Shown in pieces: positions 1 through 7,168 of a DNA stretch of 13,952 nucleotides. The DNA comes from an uncultured Clostridia bacterium (GTDB lineage: Bacteria > Bacillota > Clostridia > Oscillospirales > CAG-272). How positions within the stretch are numbered: position 1 is the stretch's first letter; each line of letters begins with the position of its first letter. The position numbers and the translations under genes are program-made. Location of the stretch: NCBI GenBank assembly GCA_947627815.1, contig CANQXN010000030.1, positions 1 through 13,952 on the forward strand, in the 5' to 3' direction. The notes beneath the pieces were generated by a model. The model searched no databases. It saw nothing but the letters and a program-made list of their open reading frames with translations, and was not told where the DNA came from.

Positions 1-1385
1 TTCGCCGTCTGTTTGGCGCCGGTTTTTGTCGCGGTGCGCTTGGTTGTCTTTTTGGGCGCGGGGGTCTCCGTGGCGGCCTCGACAGAGGGGTCGGCAGGCG
101 CCTCGGGCGCTTTGAATACCGCGTTGTCTTTTACTAAGGTCGCGGCTTTTGCCACCTTGACATCGGCGGCGATGTCTTCATGGGAAACAAGAGATTCCAC
201 CTGCGCGCTTTCCATGTTGTAGGCTTTGGCGATCTTTTCGATCTCCTGGGCAATCTCTTCTTCGCCCGCCTCGATGTTTTCAAGAGCGGCGATCTTTTCG
301 AGCGCCAGACGGGATTTCACTCTCTTTTCGGCATCGGGACGCAGATCGGCTTTCAATTTGTCCAGCGTGGTCTGGGTGTATTGCATGTAGTGGGAGAGGT
401 CAAGTCCCATGCTTTTCAGGCGGTTGTCATACTGACGCACCATTTCTTCCACTTCGCTGTCGAACATGCAGGCGGGGATTTCGCCCTCGAGCATGGAGGC
501 AAGCAGCGTGGCCATTTCGTCGTCGGCGGCGCGGTCGGCCTCTTCGGTCTTTTTCTTTTCCAGTGTAGCCTTGACATCGGCGCGATATTCAGCTAAGGTT
601 TCAAAATCCGAGACATCTTTGGCAAATTCATCGTCAACGGCGGGCAACTCGGTTTTGCGGATCTCGTGGAGTTTGATCTTGAACACAACAGGGGCGCCGG
701 CCAACTCTTTCGCCTGATATTCGGCGGGGAAGGTGACCTGAATGTCAAATTCTTCGCCGGTGCTGTGGCCGGCTACCTGTTCCTCAAAGCCGGGGATGAA
801 CTGACCCGAACCGAGGCGCAGCTCGTATTTTTCTCCCTTGCCGCCTTCAAACGCGACGCCGTCCTTGAATCCTTCAAAGTCGATGACGGCGACATCTCCC
901 ATTTCGGCGGGGCGGTCGGTCACCTCGATGCTGCGTTCGTTTCTCTTGCGCACCGTTTCGATTTCCGCGTCCACTTCGTCATCGCTGACGCTGACCGGGC
1001 GCGCGGTGAGCGCGATGCCTTTGTATCCCGCGATTTCGACTTCGGGTTTTAAATATACTTCGGCCGTCATGGCAAGACCGTTGTCATCGATCGATTTGAT
1101 GTCAAACGAGGGATGCCCCACCACGGTAAGGCCGGCTTCTTTGACGGCGGCTTCATAGGCGTCGGGCAAAAGATCGTTGATCGCGTCCTCATACAGAAAT
1201 CCCTTGCCGTACATTTTTTCGACCAGACTGCGGGGCGCTTTTCCTTTGCGGAACCCGGGCAGGGCAATGTTGGCTTTTTTTCTGTTGTAGACGGCGTTGA
1301 CCGCTTTCTCAAAAGTGGCGGCGTCAACGGAAAATTCGATGACCGCCTGATTGTGTTCTTTACGGGTGACATTTGCGAGGCTCAT
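1..1385 (-). CDS. tig: Trigger factor, ribosome-bound chaperone and peptidyl-prolyl isomerase (C-terminus cut by window edge)
   Basis: Trigger factor docks at the ribosomal exit tunnel and shields nascent chains. 461 residues are visible and the frame is still open at base 1. The N-terminal domain has the ribosome-docking loop GFRKGK at residues 44-49. An FKBP-like PPIase domain follows at about residues 155-245 (it includes GDVAVIDFEG and LGSGQFIPGFE), then the helical C-terminal arms. The last ~35 visible residues are low complexity: first A/P/E-rich, then K/T/A-rich and basic. This takes the protein beyond the usual ~430 residues. The start at 1385 is preferred over an in-frame ATG at 1394 because GAAAGGA directly abuts the upstream ATG but lies 9 bases from the chosen one. 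A TTGACA-17-TAAAAT promoter sits just upstream, so the gene is probably transcribed separately from the block ending at 1514. The family call is firm; the true C-terminus is not visible. Confidence 0.96.
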   Translation of the reverse strand, partial: MSLANVTRKEHNQAVIEFSVDAATFEKAVNAVYNRKKANIALPGFRKGKAPRSLVEKMYGKGFLYEDAINDLLPDAYEAAVKEAGLTVVGHPSFDIKSIDDNGLAMTAEVYLKPEVEIAGYKGIALTARPVSVSDDEVDAEIETVRKRNERSIEVTDRPAEMGDVAVIDFEGFKDGVAFEGGKGEKYELRLGSGQFIPGFEEQVAGHSTGEEFDIQVTFPAEYQAKELAGAPVVFKIKLHEIRKTELPAVDDEFAKDVSDFETLAEYRADVKATLEKKKTEEADRAADDEMATLLASMLEGEIPACMFDSEVEEMVRQYDNRLKSMGLDLSHYMQYTQTTLDKLKADLRPDAEKRVKSRLALEKIAALENIEAGEEEIAQEIEKIAKAYNMESAQVESLVSHEDIAADVKVAKAATLVKDNAVFKAPEAPADPSVEAATETPAPKKTTKRTATKTGAKQTA

Positions 1386-1433
1386 TTCAAGCATTCCTTT
1401 CAAACTTTTGTACAATTCAATGTTAACTATACT

Positions 1434-1462
1434 ATTTTATGTAAATCTTTGCCTTTTGTCAA
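1434..1462 (-). promoter_or_regulatory. Sigma-A-type promoter for trigger factor
   Basis: Read on the minus strand, a perfect -35 TTGACA (1457-1462) is followed by a 17-base spacer and a -10 TAAAAT (1434-1439). It lies about 50 bases upstream of the tig start. This is the strongest consensus promoter in the window. Confidence 0.85.
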
Positions 1463-1463
1463 G

Positions 1464-1491
1464 GGCTTTTTCCGAAAAAACCGAAAAAGCC
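1464..1491. repeat. Perfect 9-bp inverted repeat between the metallophosphoesterase gene and the tig promoter
   Basis: The arms GGCTTTTTC (1464-1472) and GAAAAAGCC (1483-1491) are separated by a 10-base A-rich loop. The repeat lies downstream of the metallophosphoesterase stop codon and one base upstream of the tig -35 box. It could end the long minus-strand transcript, but neither strand has a proper T-tract after the stem, so a terminator call is weak. A role at the tig promoter is equally possible. Confidence 0.5.
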
Positions 1492-1513
1492 GGAAATAAT
1501 GCGAGCCGTCACT

Positions 1514-2218
1514 TTATCTGTCCGAGACAAGAAGCGGCGTAAAATCCAAAAAATCCGCCGATACCAGCGAAAAGGCGATACCCTCGAAGACAGAAACGCG
1601 GGGCAGGGCATAGATGCCGTGAATATGACCGTAATAACAGCGAGTGATGCCGTAGGCGTGCATCAGATCGATCAGGGGGCGGCAGAGGTAATTCTCAAAA
1701 TAAGGCGGAAAATGGGTAAAAACGATTTTTTCCAAGGCGGGGTCGGTCACGCTGTCCAAAGAGAGCTTGAGACGGGCGGTTTCCCGCGCCACGATTTTCT
1801 GATAATCGCTTTCCGCCGGCGCGTTGGCGGCGTCGCTGTACCAGCCGCGTGTGCCGCAGACGGCGAGCTTGTCCAGCAAAACGGCGTTGTTTTGCAAGAG
1901 CGTGAGGGAAGTGATGCCGGCGCTTTTAAAAAAGTCGGTGACTTTTTTGACCGTCGTCCACCAAAAATCGTGATTGCCTTTCAAGAGGATTTTTTTTCCC
2001 GGCAGACGGTCGAGAAAAAGAAGATCGGCGGCGGCCTCCTCCAAGGAAATGCCCCAGGAGATATCGCCGCCGATGACAACGGTGTCTTCCGGCGTTATGA
2101 TCCTGCGCCAATGACTCTCAATCTTGCGGTCATGATCCTGCCAGCGGGAGCCGAAGATATTCATGGGCTTTGCCAAACCCAGCGCCAGATGCGTGTCGGC
2201 CATTGTGTAAAGAGCCAT
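1514..2218 (-). CDS. Calcineurin-like metallophosphoesterase
   Basis: Predicted cytoplasmic dinuclear-metal phosphoesterase of 234 residues; the substrate cannot be read from the sequence. All family metal and active-site motifs are in order: DTH (D8, H10), GGDISWG (D52), GNHD (N82, H83), THFPP (H169) and GHIHG (H198, H200). There is no signal peptide or membrane segment. It is probably the last gene of the minus-strand block, 51 bases after the dipeptidase stop, with an AAAGGAA ribosome site about 12 bases before the ATG. A run of eight A at 1990-1997 (coding strand) encodes Lys75-Lys76. The product resembles the small stand-alone metallophosphoesterases common in Clostridia. Family confidence is high, function unassigned. 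Confidence 0.92.
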   Translation of the reverse strand: MALYTMADTHLALGLAKPMNIFGSRWQDHDRKIESHWRRIITPEDTVVIGGDISWGISLEEAAADLLFLDRLPGKKILLKGNHDFWWTTVKKVTDFFKSAGITSLTLLQNNAVLLDKLAVCGTRGWYSDAANAPAESDYQKIVARETARLKLSLDSVTDPALEKIVFTHFPPYFENYLCRPLIDLMHAYGITRCYYGHIHGIYALPRVSVFEGIAFSLVSADFLDFTPLLVSDR

Positions 2219-2269
2219 GCTGTTTACCGTTCCTTTGCTTTGGCTTTGCTTGTTTGCTTTTTTGTCGGC

Positions 2270-3184
2270 TCAATCGGCAAGTTCGGGCGTAAAAAAGCGG
2301 CGGGCGTTTCCCCAGAGGATTTTTTCGGCCTGCTCCCTGCCCAAAAGCGCGACGAGACGGCGGGCGAACAGCGGCACATCCTCGATGCGCGACAGTCCCT
2401 GCGGACCGTGGACAATCCCGTCAAAATCCGATCCGACGGCAAGCGCGTTTTCGCCGCCCGGGGCGTTTAAAGAGAGAAAATGTAGGATATGGCGGGCGAC
2501 ATCGGCTAAGGAAGCGTTGCCGTCCGCCGTAAGATGCTGTGGGACAAAACTGACGCCAACAAGCCCGCCTCGCTCTGCCAGCGCGCAAAACATCTCGTCG
2601 GTGAGATTGCGCCGGTGAGGGCAGAGGGCGCGGGCGCAGGAATGGCTGGCGATGACCCTGCCGCCGCAGGCATCGGTAAGCGCCAGCGTCTCCCAGAACA
2701 GTTTATCGGAAGCGTGCGAGAGATCGAGGACAAGGCCGCGAGATGCCGCTTCTTTGACAAGCGCCCGGCCGAACGGTGAGAGACCTTCGTCGGTATCCCA
2801 GGCGCCGCCGATAGAGGAACAGCCCGCCCAGGTGAGGGTGAGAATCTTCACGCCGGCCTCTACCAGGCGATCCAAACGGTCAAGGTCATGTCCCACAAGG
2901 CGCGCGTCTTCTACCGCCAGCAGGGTGCGGATGCGGCCGCTCGCCGTCACGATCCCCTGCGGCGGCGTTGCCACCGCCGTGTGATAATAATCGCTGATCG
3001 CCAAAAATTCATCATAAGCGCTGTCGTCATCAAGTTCATTGCGACACCAGATAGCCATTACCTGAACATAATCTTCCAAAGAGATCCGATGGAAAGAGAG
3101 CATCAGCGCCTCGTTGTGCCAGGGGGAGAGCAGTCGGTGATAGGCTTCTGTCAGGGTGTCGCAATGCAGGTCGAACAGTTTCAT
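2270..3184 (-). CDS. M19-family (renal-type) membrane dipeptidase
   Basis: Zinc dipeptidase of the peptidase M19 family, 304 residues; members hydrolyse dipeptides, including L-D forms and some beta-lactams. Ligands expected for the two-zinc TIM barrel are present: H7 and D9 (LHCDT), bridging E92 (AVEDA), H157 (DLSHAS), H181 (ASHSCAR) and the catalytic Asp region GSDFDG (D253). It starts directly with the barrel and has no signal peptide, so it is probably cytoplasmic despite the family name. The start is supported by GGAGG 9 bases upstream. It lies 30 bases after yraN and 51 bases before the metallophosphoesterase gene, consistent with co-transcription. A role in recycling peptides, possibly wall-derived given the MurJ-like gene in the same block, is inference. 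Confidence 0.94.
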   Translation of the reverse strand: MKLFDLHCDTLTEAYHRLLSPWHNEALMLSFHRISLEDYVQVMAIWCRNELDDDSAYDEFLAISDYYHTAVATPPQGIVTASGRIRTLLAVEDARLVGHDLDRLDRLVEAGVKILTLTWAGCSSIGGAWDTDEGLSPFGRALVKEAASRGLVLDLSHASDKLFWETLALTDACGGRVIASHSCARALCPHRRNLTDEMFCALAERGGLVGVSFVPQHLTADGNASLADVARHILHFLSLNAPGGENALAVGSDFDGIVHGPQGLSRIEDVPLFARRLVALLGREQAEKILWGNARRFFTPELAD

Positions 3185-3214
3185 GAAAAGTGCCTCCGGG
3201 AAAGAATCTTATGC

Positions 3215-3640
3215 CTAAAACGCCGCCTCATGATAGACGATCGCGGTGCGCGGCCGCCTGCCCGGCCGCAGGGTCAGATAGACCTCGGCAAGGTCGCAGC
3301 GCGGCTTTTTATCGGTGGGATGCGCGCTCAGATAACAGCGGGCGGCATGGCGGATATGGAAGATTTTCTCCCCGTTCACCGCTTCCCCGGGGCGACCGTA
3401 TTTTTCGGTGTCGGTGTCGGATGCGCGGGTTTTGACTTCCACAAAGACAATATACGCGCCTTTTTCCGCGATAATGTCAATCTCGCCGCCCCGCACTGTG
3501 AAATTCCTGCAAAGCAGCCGATAGCCCCGTTTTTTCAGGTGATCCGCCACGGCGTCTTCCCCGATATCGCCCAGCGCGCGGGTCGAGAGGGGCGCGCCGG
3601 GCGCTTCTTTCTTTTTTCTGAGTTTTTCAAAAATGTTCAT
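3215..3640 (-). CDS. yraN: YraN / UPF0102 family nuclease-like protein
   Basis: A 141-residue member of the UPF0102 family, a restriction-endonuclease-like fold whose cellular role is poorly defined. The core motif is complete: GE at 27-28, GGEID at 51-55 and FVEVKTR at 66-72. These give the E...D...ExK metal-binding arrangement typical of this nuclease fold. A basic N-terminus (KLRKKK) precedes the domain. Its ATG overlaps the rnhB stop as ATGA (3637-3640), so translation is probably coupled. The rnhB-yraN pair is a widely conserved neighbourhood, which supports both calls and suggests a role in nucleic acid processing. Confidence 0.93.
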   Translation of the reverse strand: MNIFEKLRKKKEAPGAPLSTRALGDIGEDAVADHLKKRGYRLLCRNFTVRGGEIDIIAEKGAYIVFVEVKTRASDTDTEKYGRPGEAVNGEKIFHIRHAARCYLSAHPTDKKPRCDLAEVYLTLRPGRRPRTAIVYHEAAF

Positions 3641-4236
3641 TTGTCGAGAAAATTCAAGAAAGTCTTGCGGTGCAAGGGACAGGGGCCGAGCTTTCGCACA
3701 ATCTCCATGTGTTCCGCCGTGGGATACCCTTTGTGCTTGGCAAACTGATAGGCGGGATAGAGCCTGTCCATTTCAAGACAGTAGCGATCCCTTGCCACTT
3801 TGGCAAGAATCGAGGCAGCGGCCACCGACATGGAAAGCGCGTCCCCCTTGACGATGGTTTTTGTTGGCATAGAAAACCCGCGCGCCACATTGCCGTCGAC
3901 AAGAACCATGGCCGGGGCGGGGGAGAGCATCGCCACGGCGCGCCGCATGGCAAGCTGGGAGGCGTTCAGAATGTTCAGTTCGTCGATCTCGCCGGCGTCG
4001 GCAAAGGCGATGCCCCAGCTGACCGCCTTTTCTGTGATCACGCGGTAAAGCGCTTCCCGTTTCTTTTCCGACAGCTTTTTGGAGTCGTTCAGGCCGGGAA
4101 TGTCAAGATCGGGCGGGAGGATAACGGCGGCGGCATATACCGGGCCTGCCAGCGGGCCGCGACCGGCCTCGTCGGTGCCGGCCACAGGCGAAAATCCCGC
4201 GTCAATGGCGCTGTGTTCAAAGCTATAGTCAGGCAT
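3637..4236 (-). CDS. rnhB: Ribonuclease HII
   Basis: Removes ribonucleotides misincorporated in DNA and cleaves RNA in RNA-DNA hybrids. It has 199 residues, a normal bacterial length. The catalytic acidic residues are visible: D22 and E23 in GTDEAGRGPLAGP, D114 in LVDG, and D132 in KGDA, followed by the signature AAASILAKVARD. The C-terminal KHKGYPTAEH segment is also typical. The start is supported by AAGGAGG 6 bases upstream. The gene lies 20 bases after the threonine aldolase stop and overlaps yraN by 4 bases. It keeps its usual association with rbgA and yraN, although the reductase and aldolase genes now separate it from rbgA. Confidence 0.97.
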   Translation of the reverse strand: MPDYSFEHSAIDAGFSPVAGTDEAGRGPLAGPVYAAAVILPPDLDIPGLNDSKKLSEKKREALYRVITEKAVSWGIAFADAGEIDELNILNASQLAMRRAVAMLSPAPAMVLVDGNVARGFSMPTKTIVKGDALSMSVAAASILAKVARDRYCLEMDRLYPAYQFAKHKGYPTAEHMEIVRKLGPCPLHRKTFLNFLDK

Positions 4237-4256
4237 GGCGGCCTCCTTTTTTGCTG

Positions 4257-5357
4257 TCAGGACGAGATCCGCTGTGTCAGGGGATCGCCCGCCTTGTCAA
4301 GGTCGGTCAAAAGACCGTCCACCGTTTCTTCGACCGTCGCCCAGTCGGTGCAGATGCGGATGCAGCTGTGTGCCGCGTCGATCCGTTTTATGTAGGAGAA
4401 AACATATTTTTCAGAAAGAAGGCTGATGACGCGGTCGGGGAGGATCGGAAATTGCTGGTTGGTGGGAGAATCCAGGAGGAAGGGATAACCCCGGGCGGCG
4501 ATGCCTTCTTTCAGCCGCATGGCCAGCCGGTTGGCCTCCTGCGAGGTGGTGAAGTAAATATCGTCTTCTAAAAGTCCCAAAAAATTCAGCCCCAACAGAC
4601 GCCCTTTGGCGAGCATCGCGCCGTTTTGTTTGATCATATAGCGGAAATCTTTTTTCAGCTTGTCGTTGGCGATGACGAGCGCCTCGCCGAAGAGCGCGCC
4701 CTGTTTGGTGCCGCCGATGGTAAAAGCGTCGCACAAAGACGCCATATCCGCCAGCGTGATATCGTTGCCTTCCGCCATCAGCGCGTAACCGAGGCGGGCG
4801 CCGTCCACATAGAGATAGAGGCCGCATTTGCGGCAGACATCGCTGATCGCCGTCAGCTCTTCTAACGAATAAATGGCGCCGTATTCCGTGGGGTTAGCCA
4901 GCGAAACGATGCCGGGCTGTACGGTGTGTTCGTGATCCGGGTCGGTATAATGGGCGTCAAAAAGACGGCGGACATCTTCGGCGCTGATCTTGCCGTCGGA
5001 AGAAGGCACCGTCAGCACCTTGTAGCCATGCGCCTCGATGGCGCCGGTTTCGTGGGTCTGAATGTGCGCGACAGAAGCGGCGATGATCCCCTGATAGGGA
5101 CGCAGGGCGGAGGCGAGCAGGGTGACATTGACGATGGTGCCGCCCGTGAAAAAGTGAACCGCCACGCGGCGGGTGTGACAGAGGTTTTTGATTTTGTTGG
5201 CGGCCATTTCGCAAAAACGGTCGCCGCCGTAAGCGGTGGTGCGCAGATCGTTGGTTTCGGAAAGCCATTTCATCACATTGGGATGGGCGCCGATGCTGTA
5301 GTCGTTTTCCATGTGAATGAGTTTTTTGATGGGGCGGGGTTCGGTGAATGTTGCCAT
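4257..5357 (-). CDS. ltaE: Low-specificity L-threonine aldolase family (PLP-dependent beta-eliminating lyase)
   Basis: Predicted to cleave L-threonine or L-allo-threonine to glycine and acetaldehyde using pyridoxal phosphate. It has 366 residues of the Beta_elim_lyase fold. Landmarks are the cofactor-contacting AYGGD (42-46) and HFFTGGT (68-74), the HIQTHETGA segment (98-106), the PLP-pyridine Asp in YVDGARLG (D185) and the Schiff-base lysine in GGTKQGALFGEA (K218). The frame stays open for 36 codons upstream, but the start at 5357 is chosen because GGGAGGT lies 6 bases before it and homology begins there. A 126-base gap containing hairpins separates it from the reductase gene, the longest gap inside the block. 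Related family members can act on other beta-hydroxy amino acids, so the exact substrate is less certain than the fold. Confidence 0.9.
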   Translation of the reverse strand: MATFTEPRPIKKLIHMENDYSIGAHPNVMKWLSETNDLRTTAYGGDRFCEMAANKIKNLCHTRRVAVHFFTGGTIVNVTLLASALRPYQGIIAASVAHIQTHETGAIEAHGYKVLTVPSSDGKISAEDVRRLFDAHYTDPDHEHTVQPGIVSLANPTEYGAIYSLEELTAISDVCRKCGLYLYVDGARLGYALMAEGNDITLADMASLCDAFTIGGTKQGALFGEALVIANDKLKKDFRYMIKQNGAMLAKGRLLGLNFLGLLEDDIYFTTSQEANRLAMRLKEGIAARGYPFLLDSPTNQQFPILPDRVISLLSEKYVFSYIKRIDAAHSCIRICTDWATVEETVDGLLTDLDKAGDPLTQRISS

Positions 5358-5379
5358 GGATACCTCCCGTAGATGTTGC

Positions 5380-5410
5380 GCCGCCGGCAGGCGGCTTTTC
5401 GTTGAAAAGC
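5380..5410. repeat. Two overlapping hairpins in the leader of the threonine aldolase gene
   Basis: GCCGCC (5380-5385) can pair with GGCGGC (5390-5395), and GCTTTTC (5394-5400) can pair with GAAAAGC (5404-5410). The stems share two bases, so full formation of both is unlikely. Neither has a downstream T-tract on the minus strand. They end about 12 bases upstream of the aldolase ribosome site (5362-5368). Processing, transcript stabilisation or weak attenuation are possible; no known riboswitch motif is visible. Confidence 0.4.
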
Positions 5411-5483
5411 GGCAAGAAAAAAAGGGAAAACATTCAGAAAACAGGCGGCGGGAAAACCGAAGCAAAACGCCTCGGCGGGTCGT

Positions 5484-6200
5484 TTAAACGGCAAACCCGC
5501 CGTCTACGCCGAGAACCTGACCGGTGATAAAGGAAGCGCGGTCGGAAGCGAGAAAATACACGGCTTCCGCCACTTCCCGGGGCTGCCCCAAACGGCAGAG
5601 CGGGGTGTTTTCGGCAAGCGATGCCAGCGTCTCTTGGTCAAGCGACCGATTCATATCGGTTTCGATGACGCCCGGCTCCACACAGTTGACCGTGATCCCG
5701 GAAGGCCCCACCTCTTTGGCCAGCGCCATGGTAAGCCCCCGCAGTCCTGCTTTGGCGGCGGAATAATGCACCTCGCAGGAGGCGCCGGTCTTGCCCCACA
5801 TCGAACCGATGTTGACAATACGGCCGTATTTTTGCGCGATCATCGCGGGCAAAACCTGTCGGGTCACATAAAAGACGGCGGCAAGATCGGTGTCAATCAT
5901 CGTCGCCCAGTCGTCGTCTGTGATTTCGGTAAACAGCTTTTGCTGGGCGATGCCGGCGGCGTTGACCAAAATATCAATCCCGCCCAAAAGCTGCAGGGCT
6001 TTTTCCGCCGCCTCACGGGCCTCCAAGGGACGGGAAAGGTCGGCGCAGAGCGCCGAAGCGCCGGTGCGGGCGGCAAGCTCCGCCGCTCTTTCGTGCTGGG
6101 AATGATAGAGAAAGACCACCCGGTGATTTTTTTGTCTGAATTTTTCTACACAGGCGGCGCCGATGCCGCGCGAGCCGCCGGTGATAAGTACCCGTTTCAT
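5484..6200 (-). CDS. SDR oxidoreductase, FabG-like; probably the EF-P 5-aminopentanone reductase type (YmfI)
   Basis: NAD(P)H-dependent short-chain dehydrogenase of 238 residues. It has the cofactor loop TGGSRGIG (7-14), NAAG (80-83), catalytic S133, Y146 and K150, and a C-terminal GQVLGVDGGF. Two segments, GIAQQKLFTEIT (83-94) and SMWGKTGASCEVHYSAAKAG (133-152), recall the YmfI subgroup that reduces the 5-aminopentanone on elongation factor P better than fatty-acid FabG. That is recollection of family patterns, not a search. The neighbours favour translation over lipid synthesis, since no fab genes are present. The tetrad Asn usually in 'xNLxxxF' is Asp here (D105). The start at 6200 has AAAGGA 12 bases upstream; an alternative ATG at 6221 overlaps the rbgA stop as ATGA but lacks a good ribosome site and would add 7 residues. 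Confidence 0.88.
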   Translation of the reverse strand: MKRVLITGGSRGIGAACVEKFRQKNHRVVFLYHSQHERAAELAARTGASALCADLSRPLEAREAAEKALQLLGGIDILVNAAGIAQQKLFTEITDDDWATMIDTDLAAVFYVTRQVLPAMIAQKYGRIVNIGSMWGKTGASCEVHYSAAKAGLRGLTMALAKEVGPSGITVNCVEPGVIETDMNRSLDQETLASLAENTPLCRLGQPREVAEAVYFLASDRASFITGQVLGVDGGFAV

Positions 6201-6217
6201 AGGCGCGATCGATCCTT

Positions 6218-7105
6218 TCATTCTGCAGCGCTCTCTGCGCCGCGCGGCGGTTTTTCCAGGGTCAGGCGGCCGATTTTGCCGCTGCGCAGTTCGTCGAGCA
6301 GCATGGCGGCGGTCCGTTCGGTGTTGACCTCGCCCCCCTTGAGCAGATAGCCGCGCTTTTGCCCCACGGCCTCGAGCAGCTGATATCCTTTTGCCCCTTC
6401 GCGCAGCTCCTCGGGCAGAGGATAGCGGGCAAAAAAGGTCTCGGGGGAGACGGCGGCCAAACGCTGACAGAGGACGGCGGCCAGCTCTTCGATGTCTAAA
6501 ATTTGATCCCGTATGGCACCGGTCAGCGCCAAATTTTCCGCGACCGTGCGCTCCTCGAATTTCGGCCACAGGACGCCGGGCATGTCGAGCAGTTCGAGCC
6601 GATCTTGGGTCTTGACCCACTGCTTTTCCAAAGTGACGCCGGGGCGATCCTCCACTTTGGCTTTTTTCGCGCCTGTTATTTTGTTGATAAAGGAAGATTT
6701 TCCCACATTGGGGATGCCGACCACCATGGCGCGCAGCGCCTTGCCGGACATGCCTTTGGCCTCGTAACGCGCCAGCGTGTCGGCGCAAAGACGGCGCAGC
6801 TCCGGCATGATTTCATTCATGCCCTGGCCGGTGATAAAATCGGCCGCCACACAGCCCTTGCCCTGCGAGCGGTAATAGGAACGCCAGGCGGCGGTCAGGG
6901 CGGGATCGGCCAAAGTCACTTTGGACAAAAGAATCAGTCGGGGCTTTGCGCCGCAGAGTTTGTCGATCTCGGGGTTGCGGGAGGAGCGGGGAATCCTGGC
7001 GTCTAATATTTCGATCACGGCATCAACCAGCGGCAGACATTCCGTGATCATGCGCCTGGTTTTGGCCATGTGGCCGGGGAACCATTGAATGGTGGAAGAG
7101 GGCAT
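6218..7105 (-). CDS. rbgA: Ribosome biogenesis GTPase RbgA (YlqF), circularly permuted, with divergent G4 motif
   Basis: RbgA is needed for late assembly of the 50S subunit in Firmicutes. It has 295 residues. The N-terminus WFPGHMAKTRR (8-18) is diagnostic. The GTPase motifs occur in permuted order G4-G1-G2-G3: G1 GIPNVGKSS (130-138), G2 region RPGVT (154-158), G3 DMPG (174-177), followed by the C-terminal domain. The G4 position, expected as NKxD, reads SKVT (61-64, bases 6914-6925), so both base-recognition residues are replaced while the following LAD is kept. GAAAGG about 11 bases upstream supports the start. The gene follows the signal peptidase fusion by 63 bases, matching the common lepB-rbgA pairing. 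Identity is secure; the effect of the G4 change is unknown. Confidence 0.95.
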   Translation of the reverse strand: MPSSTIQWFPGHMAKTRRMITECLPLVDAVIEILDARIPRSSRNPEIDKLCGAKPRLILLSKVTLADPALTAAWRSYYRSQGKGCVAADFITGQGMNEIMPELRRLCADTLARYEAKGMSGKALRAMVVGIPNVGKSSFINKITGAKKAKVEDRPGVTLEKQWVKTQDRLELLDMPGVLWPKFEERTVAENLALTGAIRDQILDIEELAAVLCQRLAAVSPETFFARYPLPEELREGAKGYQLLEAVGQKRGYLLKGGEVNTERTAAMLLDELRSGKIGRLTLEKPPRGAESAAE

Positions 7106-7168
7106 ACGGCAGGAACCTTTCTGTTGGGATTGGCGGTTAAATCAAGCTACTATGCAATGCAAAACAGC

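Noticed and set aside
1990..1997. Run of eight A on the coding strand inside the metallophosphoesterase, an A-AAA-AAA slippery pattern
   Set aside because: The alternative frame reaches a stop after a short arginine/proline-rich stretch with no domain, and the zero frame encodes a complete enzyme, so programmed frameshifting is not supported.
1499..2470. Long plus-strand open frame of 323 codons opposite the metallophosphoesterase and dipeptidase genes
   Set aside because: It is antisense to two genes with complete catalytic motifs, has no recognisable domain and no good ribosome site; it is a shadow of codon bias.
2888..3748. Plus-strand open frame of 286 codons opposite the dipeptidase, yraN and rnhB
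   Set aside because: It is antisense to three well-supported genes, has no family motifs and no convincing ribosome site.
5484..6788. 434-codon extension of the reductase frame into rbgA
   Set aside because: The upstream part is an arginine-rich shadow of rbgA on the same strand; the reductase homology and the AAAGGA site place the start at 6200.
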